Source: Paenibacillaceae bacterium (GTDB lineage Bacteria; Bacillota; Bacilli; Paenibacillales; Paenibacillaceae). Taken from it: 64,000 nucleotides of DNA. The notes beneath the pieces were generated by a model. The model ran no database searches and was not told where the DNA came from. It saw nothing but the letters and a program-made list of their open reading frames with translations. The position numbers and the translations under genes are program-made. Shown here piece after piece: positions 36,356-46,003 of this stretch. The DNA is taken from the NCBI GenBank assembly GCA_004134985.1, contig REGQ01000023.1:39704-103703 (forward strand), in the 5' to 3' direction. Each line of letters begins with the position of its first letter. Within the stretch, counting starts at the first letter, position 1.

Positions 36356-37921
36356 TTATTCATACACCGCGTCCGCACATTGCACCCCTTCAATAACAGG
36401 GGTCGGAATGGTAAGCTCGCTTAGCTGGTTTGCTTCACGATGCTCGCTCAACAATTGGCGGAAATGATGCCCGCTCAACGTTTCTTCCTTCAGCAATACC
36501 GCCAGCGCACCTGTAAATACATCTTGGTAATCGTTAAGCATGATCTTCGTTCGATCCATCAAACCCTGCAGCGTTTGCGAGCTGATTTCCGCCCAGCGGT
36601 CAGCCGTCATCATAGTGCCATCGATAATGCCTAGCTCAGTAAGCCCCGATTCGACCATCATCTTAATAATGCCAAGCGCCTGTTCAAAATCGCCCCGCGA
36701 GCCAGTGCTCCGTCCGCCATAGAAAATCTCTTCGGCAGCGGCTCCGCCAAGCGCGATCATAATCTGCGATTCCAGAAACGCCAGCGTATACAAATATTGA
36801 TCCTGCTGCTGATGGTGGCGGACATAGCCAAGCGCCTGCCCGCGCGGCGCCAGCGCGACCGTAGAGACACTGCCTGGCCTTACCAGCTCGGCAGTTATCG
36901 CATGGCCAAGCTCATGAAGTGCGACACGTTCCTTCTCTTCCTTCGTTGTCTCACGGTCCGTCTTCTCGCCCATCATAACTTTGTCAATCGCCATCGACAA
37001 ATGTTTATGCTCAATCGTATCACTGTCATCGCGCATCGCGTAAATCGCAGCCTCATTCATCGCGCTTTCCAGCTGGGCGCCGGAGAAGCCAAACGATTCC
37101 TCCGCTACGCGTGTAAGCTTCACAGATTCATGCAGCGGCTTATTGCGCGCATGAATTTGCAAAATGTGCTCTCGTCCTTTTTTATCAGGCAGCTCAACCC
37201 CGATATGGCGGTCAAACCTGCCCGGACGAATAAGCGCGCTATCCAGCAGCTCCTTGCGGTTGGTCGCCGCCATAATCAGAATGCGGGGCGATTCCGTCGT
37301 ATGAATGCCGTCCATCTCGGTAAGCAGTTGGTTCAAAGTCTGGTCATACTCCCGATGCTGGCCACCGTCGCGCTTGCCGCCGATGACATCAATCTCATCG
37401 ATGAAAATGACTGCGCTGGCTTTTCCCGCCTTTGCCGCCTTTTTCCGCGCATCCTTAAACAAGTCCCGAATTCGTCCAGCGCCGACACCTACATACATTT
37501 CCACAAACTCACTGCCGGAAGCCGCGACGTATACCGAGTCGGTATAGTGAGCAGCCGCCTTCGCGAGCAGCGTTTTCCCTGTTCCGGGCGGTCCTGTAAG
37601 CAGAATGCCCTTTAACGGGCGAATGCCGAATTTGGCGATTTCCTCCGGCTTAACGATAAAATCAAGCGCTTCAATCAATTCCTGCTTCGCCCGTTCCTGG
37701 CCGCCGATCTCTTCAAATGATAATTTGAGCGGTATCCGGGCCGGCGATTTTTTGTCGCCATAGGCAGCCGCCAGATTGCCGCGCGACCGCACAGCGACAA
37801 ACAATAAGCTCAAAATAACGCCCGCCAACAAAATCGGGACGATATTAATGCCAATATAAATTAAAAATCCGAGCAGTACCACAGCAAACCCAAGCAAGGT
37901 TTCCTTCCAATATTTAAACAT
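36356..37921 (-). CDS. FtsH-like membrane AAA+ zinc metalloprotease (paralogue)
   Basis: A 521-residue protein: two closely spaced N-terminal membrane helices (LLGFAVVLLGFLIYIGINIV and the next hydrophobic stretch, about 8-45), an AAA+ domain with GPPGTGKT, VIFIDEIDVIGGKR and the SRH (NRKELLDSALIRPGRFDR), then an M41 domain with HELGHAI and a likely third ligand in RGDFEQALGI. It lacks the periplasmic loop and acidic tail of housekeeping FtsH (about 640 residues), so it is a shortened paralogue. ATG 37921 has GGAGG nine bases upstream and overlaps the end of the small membrane protein gene by eight bases. The two probably work together. Confidence 0.87.
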   Translation of the reverse strand: MFKYWKETLLGFAVVLLGFLIYIGINIVPILLAGVILSLLFVAVRSRGNLAAAYGDKKSPARIPLKLSFEEIGGQERAKQELIEALDFIVKPEEIAKFGIRPLKGILLTGPPGTGKTLLAKAAAHYTDSVYVAASGSEFVEMYVGVGAGRIRDLFKDARKKAAKAGKASAVIFIDEIDVIGGKRDGGQHREYDQTLNQLLTEMDGIHTTESPRILIMAATNRKELLDSALIRPGRFDRHIGVELPDKKGREHILQIHARNKPLHESVKLTRVAEESFGFSGAQLESAMNEAAIYAMRDDSDTIEHKHLSMAIDKVMMGEKTDRETTKEEKERVALHELGHAITAELVRPGSVSTVALAPRGQALGYVRHHQQQDQYLYTLAFLESQIMIALGGAAAEEIFYGGRSTGSRGDFEQALGIIKMMVESGLTELGIIDGTMMTADRWAEISSQTLQGLMDRTKIMLNDYQDVFTGALAVLLKEETLSGHHFRQLLSEHREANQLSELTIPTPVIEGVQCADAVYE

Positions 37922-38447
37922 CAGGCCACACCTCCAGACGTGCTGGCGTTCGCGGCAATACGATAAATTTGGTTTCCTGGCCATCGATCATCGTAATGTA
38001 TACATTCACATGATCCATGGTAGTTTTCACTTGGAGTCCCGAATATTGCTGTTCAAGATGCCGCATTGCTTCCGGAATTCCCGAGTACGTTTTTGTTTCC
38101 ATCGCTTCCGCCACATCAAACAAAACAGTGGACCATATTTGGTCAAGCTTGTCGCTCTTGGATCGTGAGAAGTCAAGCTGCAACTCACGGCTGCCGATTA
38201 CATTCTTTCCTTCACTTGCAATGGTACGATATATCGAGCCTAAATCTGCATCAGGTTGCAGTTCCAATTCAATCCTAACAATGCTGTTGTCAATGATCGG
38301 CTTGGCGGATTCCACGCCTTCCAGATCGTTGACCAAATGGTCGAGCGGCTTTTGCAGCGCCATTTCACGGTAAGCAAACCATCCGCCGAACAATAAAACC
38401 GCACTGAGGAACATCGTCACTGCGGTTGGCAGCAGTCGTATTTTCAT
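37914..38447 (-). CDS. Small membrane-anchored protein coupled to the FtsH-like protease
   Basis: A 177-residue protein with one N-terminal hydrophobic segment (LLPTAVTMFLSAVLLFGGWF) and an alpha/beta soluble part of unknown family, expected outside the membrane. GAGGGGG lies 11 bases before the ATG; a TGCTATACT extended -10 box is visible at 38511-38519 on the minus strand. The gene overlaps the protease start, which suggests a shared complex or that it is a regulator or substrate. I do not recognise a domain. Confidence 0.7.
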   Translation of the reverse strand: MKIRLLPTAVTMFLSAVLLFGGWFAYREMALQKPLDHLVNDLEGVESAKPIIDNSIVRIELELQPDADLGSIYRTIASEGKNVIGSRELQLDFSRSKSDKLDQIWSTVLFDVAEAMETKTYSGIPEAMRHLEQQYSGLQVKTTMDHVNVYITMIDGQETKFIVLPRTPARLEVWPDV

Positions 38448-38569
38448 AGCAGTAAAATGCCCCCTCTCAAACTCGCAATGTATCTCCAGCAGAATCGCTT
38501 CTTCTCATAGAGTATAGCATAACGAGCTCACCCGAGGGGGCTGTAATAACAGGCAATCAAGGTAATATT

Positions 38570-39097
38570 TTAATCATCTGAGAATTTGGATGGCATGTCA
38601 TAGGAAACAATAAATGATCCGTCTTCAAAACGATAAAAGGCATAGTAATATTTGCGGACCGGTTCATCCTTGCTATAAAACACTTCCCATACCCGTTCAT
38701 CTTCAAGCAATCCTGGCAAAATCCGGATGATCCGCGCATCAGGTTCTTGTTTTGCCACATTGTCATGTACCGTCGTTTCCGAAACACCGTCACTGGCCGG
38801 GACAACCTGGGCAGATTTCGCGGTCACCCAGACAAACAATTCACGCTCCTGATCGTCGATGCCTTGTACCACCCAGGACGTTTCATCCCATATATGTTTA
38901 TCGATTTGCGATATTTTCGTTAAATTTGCTACCTCAAGCGCTTGGGCCCGCACTTGCTTCTGCTCTGTCCAGACACTTGACTGCACAGATCGGTAATACA
39001 GGTTTAACATCAAAAAAATCAACAATATGACGGTTGCGCCTAACAGCACCCAGCGGCCAGGTGTCATCAATTTGGGACTTCTACCACTTCCGAACAT
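38570..39097 (-). CDS. YpmB-like membrane-anchored protein
   Basis: A 175-residue protein with a single membrane segment (WVLLGATVILLIFLMLNLYY) and an outer domain of the YpmB/DUF5590 (PepSY-like) type: repeated alpha-beta units, WEVFYSKDEPVRKYYYAFY, FEDGSFIV. Function is unknown in the family. The position fits: in B. subtilis ypmB lies in the dinG operon. ATG 39097 is two bases after the mtaD stop; a GTG at 39112 in frame is possible. Confidence 0.65.
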   Translation of the reverse strand: MFGSGRSPKLMTPGRWVLLGATVILLIFLMLNLYYRSVQSSVWTEQKQVRAQALEVANLTKISQIDKHIWDETSWVVQGIDDQERELFVWVTAKSAQVVPASDGVSETTVHDNVAKQEPDARIIRILPGLLEDERVWEVFYSKDEPVRKYYYAFYRFEDGSFIVSYDMPSKFSDD

Positions 39098-39099
39098 GA

Positions 39100-40401
39100 C
39101 TAATTCCCACACAGCGCGTCAAAACATGCCTGAGCTTCAAACCGGATTTTTTCCTCATCCATTTGCGTGCATTGGCCATTATCAACGACTTGGACGCCAT
39201 CTACCCATACATGGGCCACATCTCTGCCTGATCCTGCATAGACAAGATGGGAAATCAAATCGGTGCGCGGATAATATTGCGGCTGTTCGATGTTCACGGC
39301 AATAAAATCAGCTTTCATCCCGACTTTCAATTGCCCCAGCTCATGTTCCTGCCACAACGTGCGCGCGCCCCCTACAGTACCGAGCTGCAATGCAGTGATT
39401 GCGGGTACAGCCGTCGGATCGCCTGATACCCCTTTATGAATCAAAGCGGCAAGCCTTATTTCATCAAATACGTCCAGATTGTTGTTGCTTGCCGCGCTGT
39501 CGGTTCCAAGTGATACGGTAACGCCAGCTTTCAATAGTGCAGGGACCCGGGCAACTCCACTCGCCAGCTTCAAATTGCTGGCTGGATTATGGGAGACCCC
39601 CACTTTGCGCTCAGCCAGCAGCGCGATCTCTTCATCATTAAGATGAACGGCGTGCGCAACAAAGGACGGCCGGGAGAAAAACCCCAGCTTATCAAGATGC
39701 TCGACCGGACGTGTACCATAATCACGAACATTTTGCTCAACTTCTGCGGCAGATTCCGACATATGCGTGTGCAGCGGCAAATTATAATCATGTGCGGCTT
39801 GTACAAACTGCTCGATATAAGCAGGCGGGCAAGTATACGGCGCATGCGGTGACATCATCGTGCGGACGCGGCCATTTCCTTTGCCATCCCATTCGCGGGC
39901 GAAGTCGATCGCTTCCGCTAACTTGTGCTTCTGCTCTTCGGCCGAGCACAGGCCAATTACACCGCGGGTGAGCCAGCTGCGAATGCCGGACTGCAGTGAA
40001 ACATCGGCGACGATGGACATTCTGTCGTACATATCTACGAAAGTTGTCGTGCCGCTTTTCAACATTTCCACCACAGCGAGGGAAGCGCCCCATTTGGCAT
40101 CACGATCCGTATATTTGCCTTCCATCGGCCACATCTTCTCTTCAAGCCAAACCTGCAGATTTTGATCGTCGGAGTAGCCGCGCAGCAATGACATCGCCGC
40201 ATGTCCATGTGTGTTGATGAGGCCCGGCATAAACAGCAGCCCTTTCCCGGACATTCGCCTAGCGTCCGCTGGCGGCGGGGTTGGCGGCTCTTCGCCCAAA
40301 TAGACAATTCGGTCATTTTCAATGACCAGATGTCCTTCAAAAATCAGCTGCTCATCATTCATTGTTACAAATGTCCCATTTTCAATCCAGAGCCGGTTCA
40401 T
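39100..40401 (-). CDS. mtaD: 5-methylthioadenosine/S-adenosylhomocysteine deaminase
   Basis: An amidohydrolase that deaminates methylthioadenosine and S-adenosylhomocysteine to the inosyl forms. The 433-residue protein has LLFMPGLINTHGHAAMSLLR (HxH metal site), HTHMSESAAEVEQN, GVSHNPASNLKLASG and GTDSAASNNNLDVFDE (metal Asp), all matching the MtaD/SsnA/TrzN-like group and best the MtaD type. ATG 40401 has GGGGAG seven bases upstream and lies within the last 20 bases of rex. Methylthioadenosine is the entry point of the salvage pathway encoded at 21-29 kb, so the two sites are metabolically linked. A guanine or other purine deaminase is less likely. Confidence 0.82.
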   Translation of the reverse strand: MNRLWIENGTFVTMNDEQLIFEGHLVIENDRIVYLGEEPPTPPPADARRMSGKGLLFMPGLINTHGHAAMSLLRGYSDDQNLQVWLEEKMWPMEGKYTDRDAKWGASLAVVEMLKSGTTTFVDMYDRMSIVADVSLQSGIRSWLTRGVIGLCSAEEQKHKLAEAIDFAREWDGKGNGRVRTMMSPHAPYTCPPAYIEQFVQAAHDYNLPLHTHMSESAAEVEQNVRDYGTRPVEHLDKLGFFSRPSFVAHAVHLNDEEIALLAERKVGVSHNPASNLKLASGVARVPALLKAGVTVSLGTDSAASNNNLDVFDEIRLAALIHKGVSGDPTAVPAITALQLGTVGGARTLWQEHELGQLKVGMKADFIAVNIEQPQYYPRTDLISHLVYAGSGRDVAHVWVDGVQVVDNGQCTQMDEEKIRFEAQACFDALCGN

Positions 40402-41038
40402 ACCCATTCTCCCCTTCATAATCAAGATAGTAAGCCAAACTGAGCAAGGCGGTTGTGAAGTCGGCATTATGAATTCGCACTTCATCCGGCACTTTCAGAA
40501 TAAGCGGGGCAAAGTTCAAAATCCCTTTAATGCCCGCTTCAACAAAATGATTAGCGACGTTCTGCGCCTCAACGGCAGGCACGGTAATGATCCCGATTCG
40601 AATATTCAAATCTGTGATCGACTGATTCAAATCGGCCATCGGCGAGACAGTGATGTTATTGATTTGGGTACCGATTTTGGAAGGACTCGCATCAAATACA
40701 GCGACGATCTTCATGTTGTCCTTAATGTACGTATTATAATTGCAAAGCGCATGACCAAGATTACCGGCGCCTACAAGCGCAACATTGAGCGTTTGGTCCA
40801 GCTTCAAAATTTGACGGATCTTTTCGATCAGGTAAAAAACATCATAGCCGACCCCTTTTCGGCCAAACTCGCCAAAATAAGCAAGGTCTTTGCGAATCTG
40901 GGCAGGGTTCAAATCAAGCTTCTGGCCCAGATCCTGCGATGAAACCGTCTGAACCTCACGCTTGTTCAGCTCACTTAGAAATTGCAAATAAATAGGAAGA
41001 CGACGAACGACAGCTTCTGAAATTTTCTCTTGTTTCAT
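40382..41038 (-). CDS. rex: Redox-sensing transcriptional repressor Rex
   Basis: Rex represses respiration and fermentation genes and leaves DNA when NADH is high. The 218-residue protein has an N-terminal winged helix (RLPIYLQFLSELNKREVQTV, QKLDLNPAQIRKDLAYFGEF, RKGVGYDV) and a C-terminal Rossmann domain with VALVGAGNLGHALCNY and a domain-swap helix at the end. ATG 41038 lies just after the dinG stop, with GGAGGAGG about 11 bases upstream. A Rex-like dyad occurs 17.6 kb away before the qcr operon. Confidence 0.95.
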   Translation of the reverse strand: MKQEKISEAVVRRLPIYLQFLSELNKREVQTVSSQDLGQKLDLNPAQIRKDLAYFGEFGRKGVGYDVFYLIEKIRQILKLDQTLNVALVGAGNLGHALCNYNTYIKDNMKIVAVFDASPSKIGTQINNITVSPMADLNQSITDLNIRIGIITVPAVEAQNVANHFVEAGIKGILNFAPLILKVPDEVRIHNADFTTALLSLAYYLDYEGENGYEPALD

Positions 41039-41040
41039 GT

Positions 41041-43902
41041 CTATGTTTCCTCCTCCCGGCCTTCTGTCAACCACTCCCGCATGCGCGGAACAATCTGTTC
41101 AAGATGCATATGCTCGATTTTCGGACCGGGAAGCGAATACAGAAAATATTTTCCATAATACGATTCAATAACCCTTGTATCATAAATTAGAACAATTCCT
41201 CGGTCTCTGCTGCTGCGGACCAATCTGCCAAACCCTTGTTTGAAGCGAATAACGGCTTGAGGAATCGATAGTTTCATAAACGGATTTTGTTTCTGCTGCT
41301 CCAAAAGCTCTGCCTTCGCTTCGGCCAGCGGATGATTGGGCGGCTGAAAGGGAAGCCTGACAATTGCCAAACAGACAAGCGCCTCTCCAGGCAAATCCAC
41401 ACCTTCCCAAAAGCTGCTTGTTCCGAGCAGAACCGAGGCGGACTGCTGCTGAAACCTGCGAGTCAGCTTGCTGCGATTTCCGCTGTCAATCCCTTGGCCA
41501 AGCACCTGAATGTCATCGGCCACGAGCGCTGCCTTCAACGGCTCATAGACCTGCTTCAACATACGATAGGAGGTGAACAACACCAGCATTTTCCCGCCGG
41601 TTTCCCGGGCTGCTTCAGCGAGCGACTCCACCAGCATTCCAATAAATTGCGGATCGCCAGCCGTTCCCTTGACGCTAGGGAAATTTCTTGGAATACATAC
41701 AAGTGCCTGTTGTCGATAATTGAAAGGGGACGGCAGCTGTACTGTTTTTAATCTGCCCCCATCCTCTTCTGCAGGAAAGCCGAGCTGTTCTCTGGCATAT
41801 TGAAAGGATTTCTGTACGGACAGTGTAGCTGATGTGAGCGTGATGCTTTTTTTCGTTTCAAAAAAGTACTTCTGCAGCTGGCCGCTGACATCGGCAGGAA
41901 CGGCATGTACTTGAACCGACTTGGAACGAAAGTTTGGATTGGCTTCAACCCAATATACTGTAGCTTTGTCATCCAGTTTGATAAAGGTGCGGAGATCGTC
42001 ACGGGCTCTGGACAAATCCCTGATTGTGCCATTCATATCGGTTGCCAGCGCCTGTATGGAAGGATCGTCAATCCGTTCCTTAATCTCGCCTAACATCTTC
42101 TCCAGCGACTTTACGGTTCGATTCAAGCCTGTATACAGGTTCCCCTCCTCAGTAGCGGCATATTCCCAGCCATCTGGAGGGTCTCCGGCTTTCAATCGCA
42201 GCACAGCCTGGACGGACTCAGCTCCATCGACTGCCGTAGGAACACCGGTTAGCCCATAAAGCAGATCAAGCAGCTTTTCCCATGTTTCCCGCATTTCTCC
42301 GAACTTTGGGAGCAATTCATCAATCGTTTCACTCCACTGATCAACGTATTCATCGCCCTCCTGCCCCAACTTAAATTTAAGTTGGTGAAGCATTCCGGTG
42401 CGACCGTCTTTATATAAGCGCTGCAGCGGATGCTGCAAGGAAAAGTAAGAGAGCTGCATTCCAAGATGCTTGCCTGCGACATCTTCAAGATGATGGGCCT
42501 CATCCACGATCAAGTGCTCGTAAGCGGGCAGCAGGCGGTGATCGGCCCGAATATCTGTGAACAGCATTGAATGATTCGTGATGATGACATCAGCCAGATT
42601 TGCTTCCTGCTTGGCGCGATGATAGTAACAGCGTTTGAACCAGGGACAGGCTCGATTGAGACAGGAGTCGGCGTCACTGGCCACCGATTCCCAGAAATCT
42701 GCACCTTTGTTGCCAAAATGCAGCTCTTCCTGATCGCCATGCTCTGTCTCGCCCAGCCAGATAATCATCTGCGCAGCGGTAATTCGATCTTCCCCTGGTG
42801 TAACAAAATCCTGCAAATTGATTTTGCTTTCAAATTTCCTCAGGCACAAATAATTGCCGCGGCCCTTAAACACGGAAGCCCGGAAAGGAAACGGCATCGT
42901 TTGTTGCAGCAGTGGAATGTCCCGCTCCCGCAGTTGCTCTTGCAAATTGATCGTGTGGGTACTGACGACAATTTTTACTTCTTGACGCACCCCGTAATAT
43001 AAAGAGGGGATCAGATACCCCAATGATTTGCCTGTTCCCGTTCCCGCTTCAATCAAGAGATGCCGTCCATCATCAAGGGCAGCAAAAACTTCCTGAAACA
43101 TCTGCTGCTGCGCGTCACGCACTTCGTAATTAGCGACCCGTTCCTCGAAAGCCGTTTTCATTTGCTCCAAAAACGCAGGGAAGCTGACATCCTCCAGTGG
43201 GGTGTCCAAATCGCCCCGCAACGGCTGCTCTTCGCTCCAGTCGTTGACCTTCAGGGCAAATTGGCGAAAATAGGACAGTGCATCTGCATCAAGCGACGTT
43301 TGAATTTCCTTATGCGCCAGCGTCTCATGCAGAAACCAGCCCAGATCGGTATCATCCGTTATAAATGAAGCAAGCCGCTGCAACGTTAGCAGCGGCAAGC
43401 CACGCAGTTTGTCTACAGCCTTGGCGAAAATTTGCGCGGTTGCAAGCGCATCGCTGTCCGCTTGATGGTGACGTGAATGAGCAATACCGAATTGCTCGGA
43501 TACTGCTCCAAGTTGATATGTGGTAAGCGACGGGTATAACATCCGCAGTAATTCAATGGTATCAAGCTTGCGGCCAACAAAACGCATATAACCGCATTGA
43601 TCAAGCGCCTGATTCAAAAAACCAAGGTCAAAATTGGCATTATGGGCTACAAATACAGCATCATCAAGCAGTGGAATCAATAGCAGCAATACCTCTTCAA
43701 TTGCTGATGCATTGGCAACCGTCTGATCATCAATGCCGGTCAATTGGGTTATAAAAGGCGGAATAGCCTTGTCGGGCTTCACATAAGCACTGAACGTTTC
43801 TGTAATTTGCAGATCGTCGTCCAGCAATACAAGACCTACCTGTATAATTTCATCATCGGCGCTTGGGCCGGTTGTTTCCAAATCCAATACTGCAAATTTC
43901 AT
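41041..43902 (-). CDS. dinG: DinG-family 3'-5' exonuclease / helicase
   Basis: A 953-residue fusion. The N-terminal DnaQ-type exonuclease domain (about 1-165) has FAVLDLETTG, the middle acidic site, and SRHHQADSDALATAQ. The SF2 XPD-like helicase has Walker A EAGTGTGKSLGYLIP, DEAH in LIVDEAHHLEDV, and late motifs LLGTSSFWEGVDLPGEAL and QGFGRLVRS. Four cysteines between motifs Ia and II (NYLCLRKF, DSCLNRACPWFKRCYYHRA) match the XPD/DinG iron-sulfur arrangement. ATG 43902 has GAGGAAAG upstream. Conserved position after panBCD. Confidence 0.92.
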   Translation of the reverse strand: MKFAVLDLETTGPSADDEIIQVGLVLLDDDLQITETFSAYVKPDKAIPPFITQLTGIDDQTVANASAIEEVLLLLIPLLDDAVFVAHNANFDLGFLNQALDQCGYMRFVGRKLDTIELLRMLYPSLTTYQLGAVSEQFGIAHSRHHQADSDALATAQIFAKAVDKLRGLPLLTLQRLASFITDDTDLGWFLHETLAHKEIQTSLDADALSYFRQFALKVNDWSEEQPLRGDLDTPLEDVSFPAFLEQMKTAFEERVANYEVRDAQQQMFQEVFAALDDGRHLLIEAGTGTGKSLGYLIPSLYYGVRQEVKIVVSTHTINLQEQLRERDIPLLQQTMPFPFRASVFKGRGNYLCLRKFESKINLQDFVTPGEDRITAAQMIIWLGETEHGDQEELHFGNKGADFWESVASDADSCLNRACPWFKRCYYHRAKQEANLADVIITNHSMLFTDIRADHRLLPAYEHLIVDEAHHLEDVAGKHLGMQLSYFSLQHPLQRLYKDGRTGMLHQLKFKLGQEGDEYVDQWSETIDELLPKFGEMRETWEKLLDLLYGLTGVPTAVDGAESVQAVLRLKAGDPPDGWEYAATEEGNLYTGLNRTVKSLEKMLGEIKERIDDPSIQALATDMNGTIRDLSRARDDLRTFIKLDDKATVYWVEANPNFRSKSVQVHAVPADVSGQLQKYFFETKKSITLTSATLSVQKSFQYAREQLGFPAEEDGGRLKTVQLPSPFNYRQQALVCIPRNFPSVKGTAGDPQFIGMLVESLAEAARETGGKMLVLFTSYRMLKQVYEPLKAALVADDIQVLGQGIDSGNRSKLTRRFQQQSASVLLGTSSFWEGVDLPGEALVCLAIVRLPFQPPNHPLAEAKAELLEQQKQNPFMKLSIPQAVIRFKQGFGRLVRSSRDRGIVLIYDTRVIESYYGKYFLYSLPGPKIEHMHLEQIVPRMREWLTEGREEET

Positions 43903-43916
43903 AACGTTCTTTCCTC

Positions 43917-44612
43917 TCACAAACAGCTAAGCCGGGCGCTGCCAAAATAAAGTGACAAATGCCCTCCCCTTTTTCGGCAAGCTTCCAAATTGGATATGGG
44001 CTCATGGAAATTCGGGTCCGCATTATGCGCTTTAAGAAAATAGGCCTCCGCCTGCTCCATATTCAAGGTGATGGCTTGAATGCAGCCTAATGCGTTCCAT
44101 CCCAGCGCCTGCCATTTAGGGTGATCTGTCAGCGCAACAATAAGCTGAAAATGCCGTTGCGCTTCAAACCATTCCTGGATGTGCATGTATGTCATCGCCA
44201 GAAACAGCCTTGCCAAGTTGCAATCCGGCGCTTGCTCGATCACCTGTTCGAACAATTCGGCCGCATGTTTGAACATAAACAATTTGAAATATCCTTGTCC
44301 CTGATTCAGCAGTTCATTCATATCCAAAAGTTCATCGTTAGGCAGCGAAGTGCTGCTCTGCTTGGGGAGGATACCATTGTAACAATTATTCTCCAACACA
44401 GGTTCGCTTTCCTGCTTGAGTTCATTAAAAATTGCAAGCTTCTCTTCAAGCCGGAACCACTCTTCAATAATGGTATCGTTCATGGAAGTAATAACAGATA
44501 ACTGCTCCAACGCTTCCTGCTGCTCCATTTTTCCCGTTTGCTTGTAACATTCAATCAGCTTATCAAGCATCTCATGCATCGTTATAAATAATTGTGTCAA
44601 CAATCTCCGCAC
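43917..44612 (-). CDS. Tetratricopeptide-repeat protein
   Basis: A soluble protein of up to 231 residues. The C-terminal half has TPR pairs (about 110-210: GYFKLFMFKHAAELFEQVIE, ARLFLAMTYMHIQEWFEAQ, WNALGCIQAITLNMEQAEA), for protein-protein contacts. The N-terminal half is helical. The start is uncertain: a GTG at 44612 and TTGs at 44603/44600 lie near AAAGGCGG and GCGGAG; an ATG at 44579 has no SD. It sits between panD and dinG, where B. subtilis has no such gene. Confidence 0.72.
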   Translation of the reverse strand: MRRLLTQLFITMHEMLDKLIECYKQTGKMEQQEALEQLSVITSMNDTIIEEWFRLEEKLAIFNELKQESEPVLENNCYNGILPKQSSTSLPNDELLDMNELLNQGQGYFKLFMFKHAAELFEQVIEQAPDCNLARLFLAMTYMHIQEWFEAQRHFQLIVALTDHPKWQALGWNALGCIQAITLNMEQAEAYFLKAHNADPNFHEPISNLEACRKRGGHLSLYFGSARLSCL

Positions 44613-44731
44613 CGCCTTTACTTGAAATCGTCATAAGCCTTACTTCGCAGTATGCTCATTCTTTGTAAAGGAGGTGCGTTTCATACTCCAATCCATCGGT
44701 TACATAAGGCTGTCAACACCCGTTCATTTCC

Positions 44732-45115
44732 TCATAAAATGGTCGCGTGTATTTCTTCCTCCATCGTTGCAACCGGGCGGTTATTCAAATCCATAATAGC
44801 AATTTTTGGCTTGTAATTTCTTGCTTCTTCATTGGTCATTGCCGCATAAGAAATAATAATGACAGAATCGCCCGGCTGGACAAGACGCGCAGCCGCCCCG
44901 TTCAGACAGATCACTCCTGATCCTCTTGCCCCAGGAATAACATACGTTTCAAGACGGGCGCCATTGTTATTATTAACAATTTGCACCTTCTCATTTGCCC
45001 ATATATCTGTCAAATCCATCAAATCTTCATCGATGGTAATACTGCCAACATAGTTCAGATTGGCTTCTGTAACCGTTGCGCGATGAATTTTTGATTTCAT
45101 CATCGTTCTAAACAT
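44732..45115 (-). CDS. panD: Aspartate 1-decarboxylase proenzyme
   Basis: Makes beta-alanine for pantothenate. The 127-residue proenzyme cuts itself to form a pyruvoyl group; the Gly-Ser cleavage site is in [15 protein letters not shown] (Ser about 25), with [22 protein letters not shown] and VIIISYA downstream. Overlaps the end of panC by eight bases. Last gene of panB-panC-panD. Confidence 0.97.
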   Translation of the reverse strand: MFRTMMKSKIHRATVTEANLNYVGSITIDEDLMDLTDIWANEKVQIVNNNNGARLETYVIPGARGSGVICLNGAAARLVQPGDSVIIISYAAMTNEEARNYKPKIAIMDLNNRPVATMEEEIHATIL

Positions 45116-45998
45116 GGCCCATCACCTCGTCTCGTGTGAAAAGTCGATTGTCAATCAGTCGGGTATTCCCGAACTTAATCGCCAGCGCCACCATAAGCGG
45201 GTCAGCATGCTGTGAAAGGTCATCCTCTGCAGCCGGAGGCTCCAAATCAGGAAAAGTGACCAGTTCAATATAATCAATGACCGCAAGCGAAGACTGCCGC
45301 ACATTTTGCTTCAGCTCGTCCAGAATCTTCTCTAATGTGATGCCAGGCTGCCGCAGCAGTGTACCGGCCAGTTCAAGCGTGTCGTTCAAAATCACTGCCT
45401 GCTGCCGCTCAGCTTGCGTTAAGTAAACATTGCGGGAACTGAGCGCCAAACCATCCGGCTCTCTCACTGTTGGAACAGGTATAATCTCAACGGGAATGTT
45501 CAAATCTTCCGTCATGCGCGTAATTACTGCTACTTGCTGCGCATCTTTCATGCCGAAGAAAGTTTTATCAGGCGATGCAATGTTGAACAGCTTGCTGACA
45601 ACTGTGCCTACACCATCGAAGTGTCCAGGACGGGAAGCCCCGCACAGGCGATCCGTAATATTGCTAATGAGCACCTTCGTTAAAACCGGCTTAGGATACA
45701 TCTCTTCAACTGTCGGGGTAAACAACACATGTACTCCCTCCGACTGTGCAAGCTGATGATCACGTTCCAGATCGCGCGGATATTTGTCAAAATCCTCGTT
45801 CGGCCCAAATTGCAGCGGATTTACAAAAATACTGACAATTGTTAAATCACATTGCGCTTGCGATTTTCTCATTAAGCTGGCGTGACCTTTATGCAAAAAG
45901 CCCATTGTTGGCACAAGGCCAATGATTCCCTCTGGCTTTGATTGGCGAAAATCCGCAATGATATGTTTTAATTCAGCAATGGTTGAACATTGAATCAT
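45108..45998 (-). CDS. panC: Pantothenate synthetase
   Basis: Joins pantoate and beta-alanine using ATP, 296 residues. Signatures: [20 protein letters not shown] (HxGH), [32 protein letters not shown], and [14 protein letters not shown] (KMSKS-like loop). Starts five bases after panB. Confidence 0.97.
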   Translation of the reverse strand: MIQCSTIAELKHIIADFRQSKPEGIIGLVPTMGFLHKGHASLMRKSQAQCDLTIVSIFVNPLQFGPNEDFDKYPRDLERDHQLAQSEGVHVLFTPTVEEMYPKPVLTKVLISNITDRLCGASRPGHFDGVGTVVSKLFNIASPDKTFFGMKDAQQVAVITRMTEDLNIPVEIIPVPTVREPDGLALSSRNVYLTQAERQQAVILNDTLELAGTLLRQPGITLEKILDELKQNVRQSSLAVIDYIELVTFPDLEPPAAEDDLSQHADPLMVALAIKFGNTRLIDNRLFTRDEVMGHV

Positions 45999-46003
45999 CT
46001 GTT

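Noticed and set aside
36797..37615. 272-codon plus-strand frame opposite the FtsH-like gene
   Set aside because: Fully antisense to clear AAA+ and protease motifs, no ribosome site, and an unlikely composition.
38459..38541. GCCCCCTC/GAGGGGGC inverted repeat around the SD of the small membrane protein gene
   Set aside because: The likely promoter (-10 at 38511-38516) lies inside it, so the distal arm would not be transcribed.
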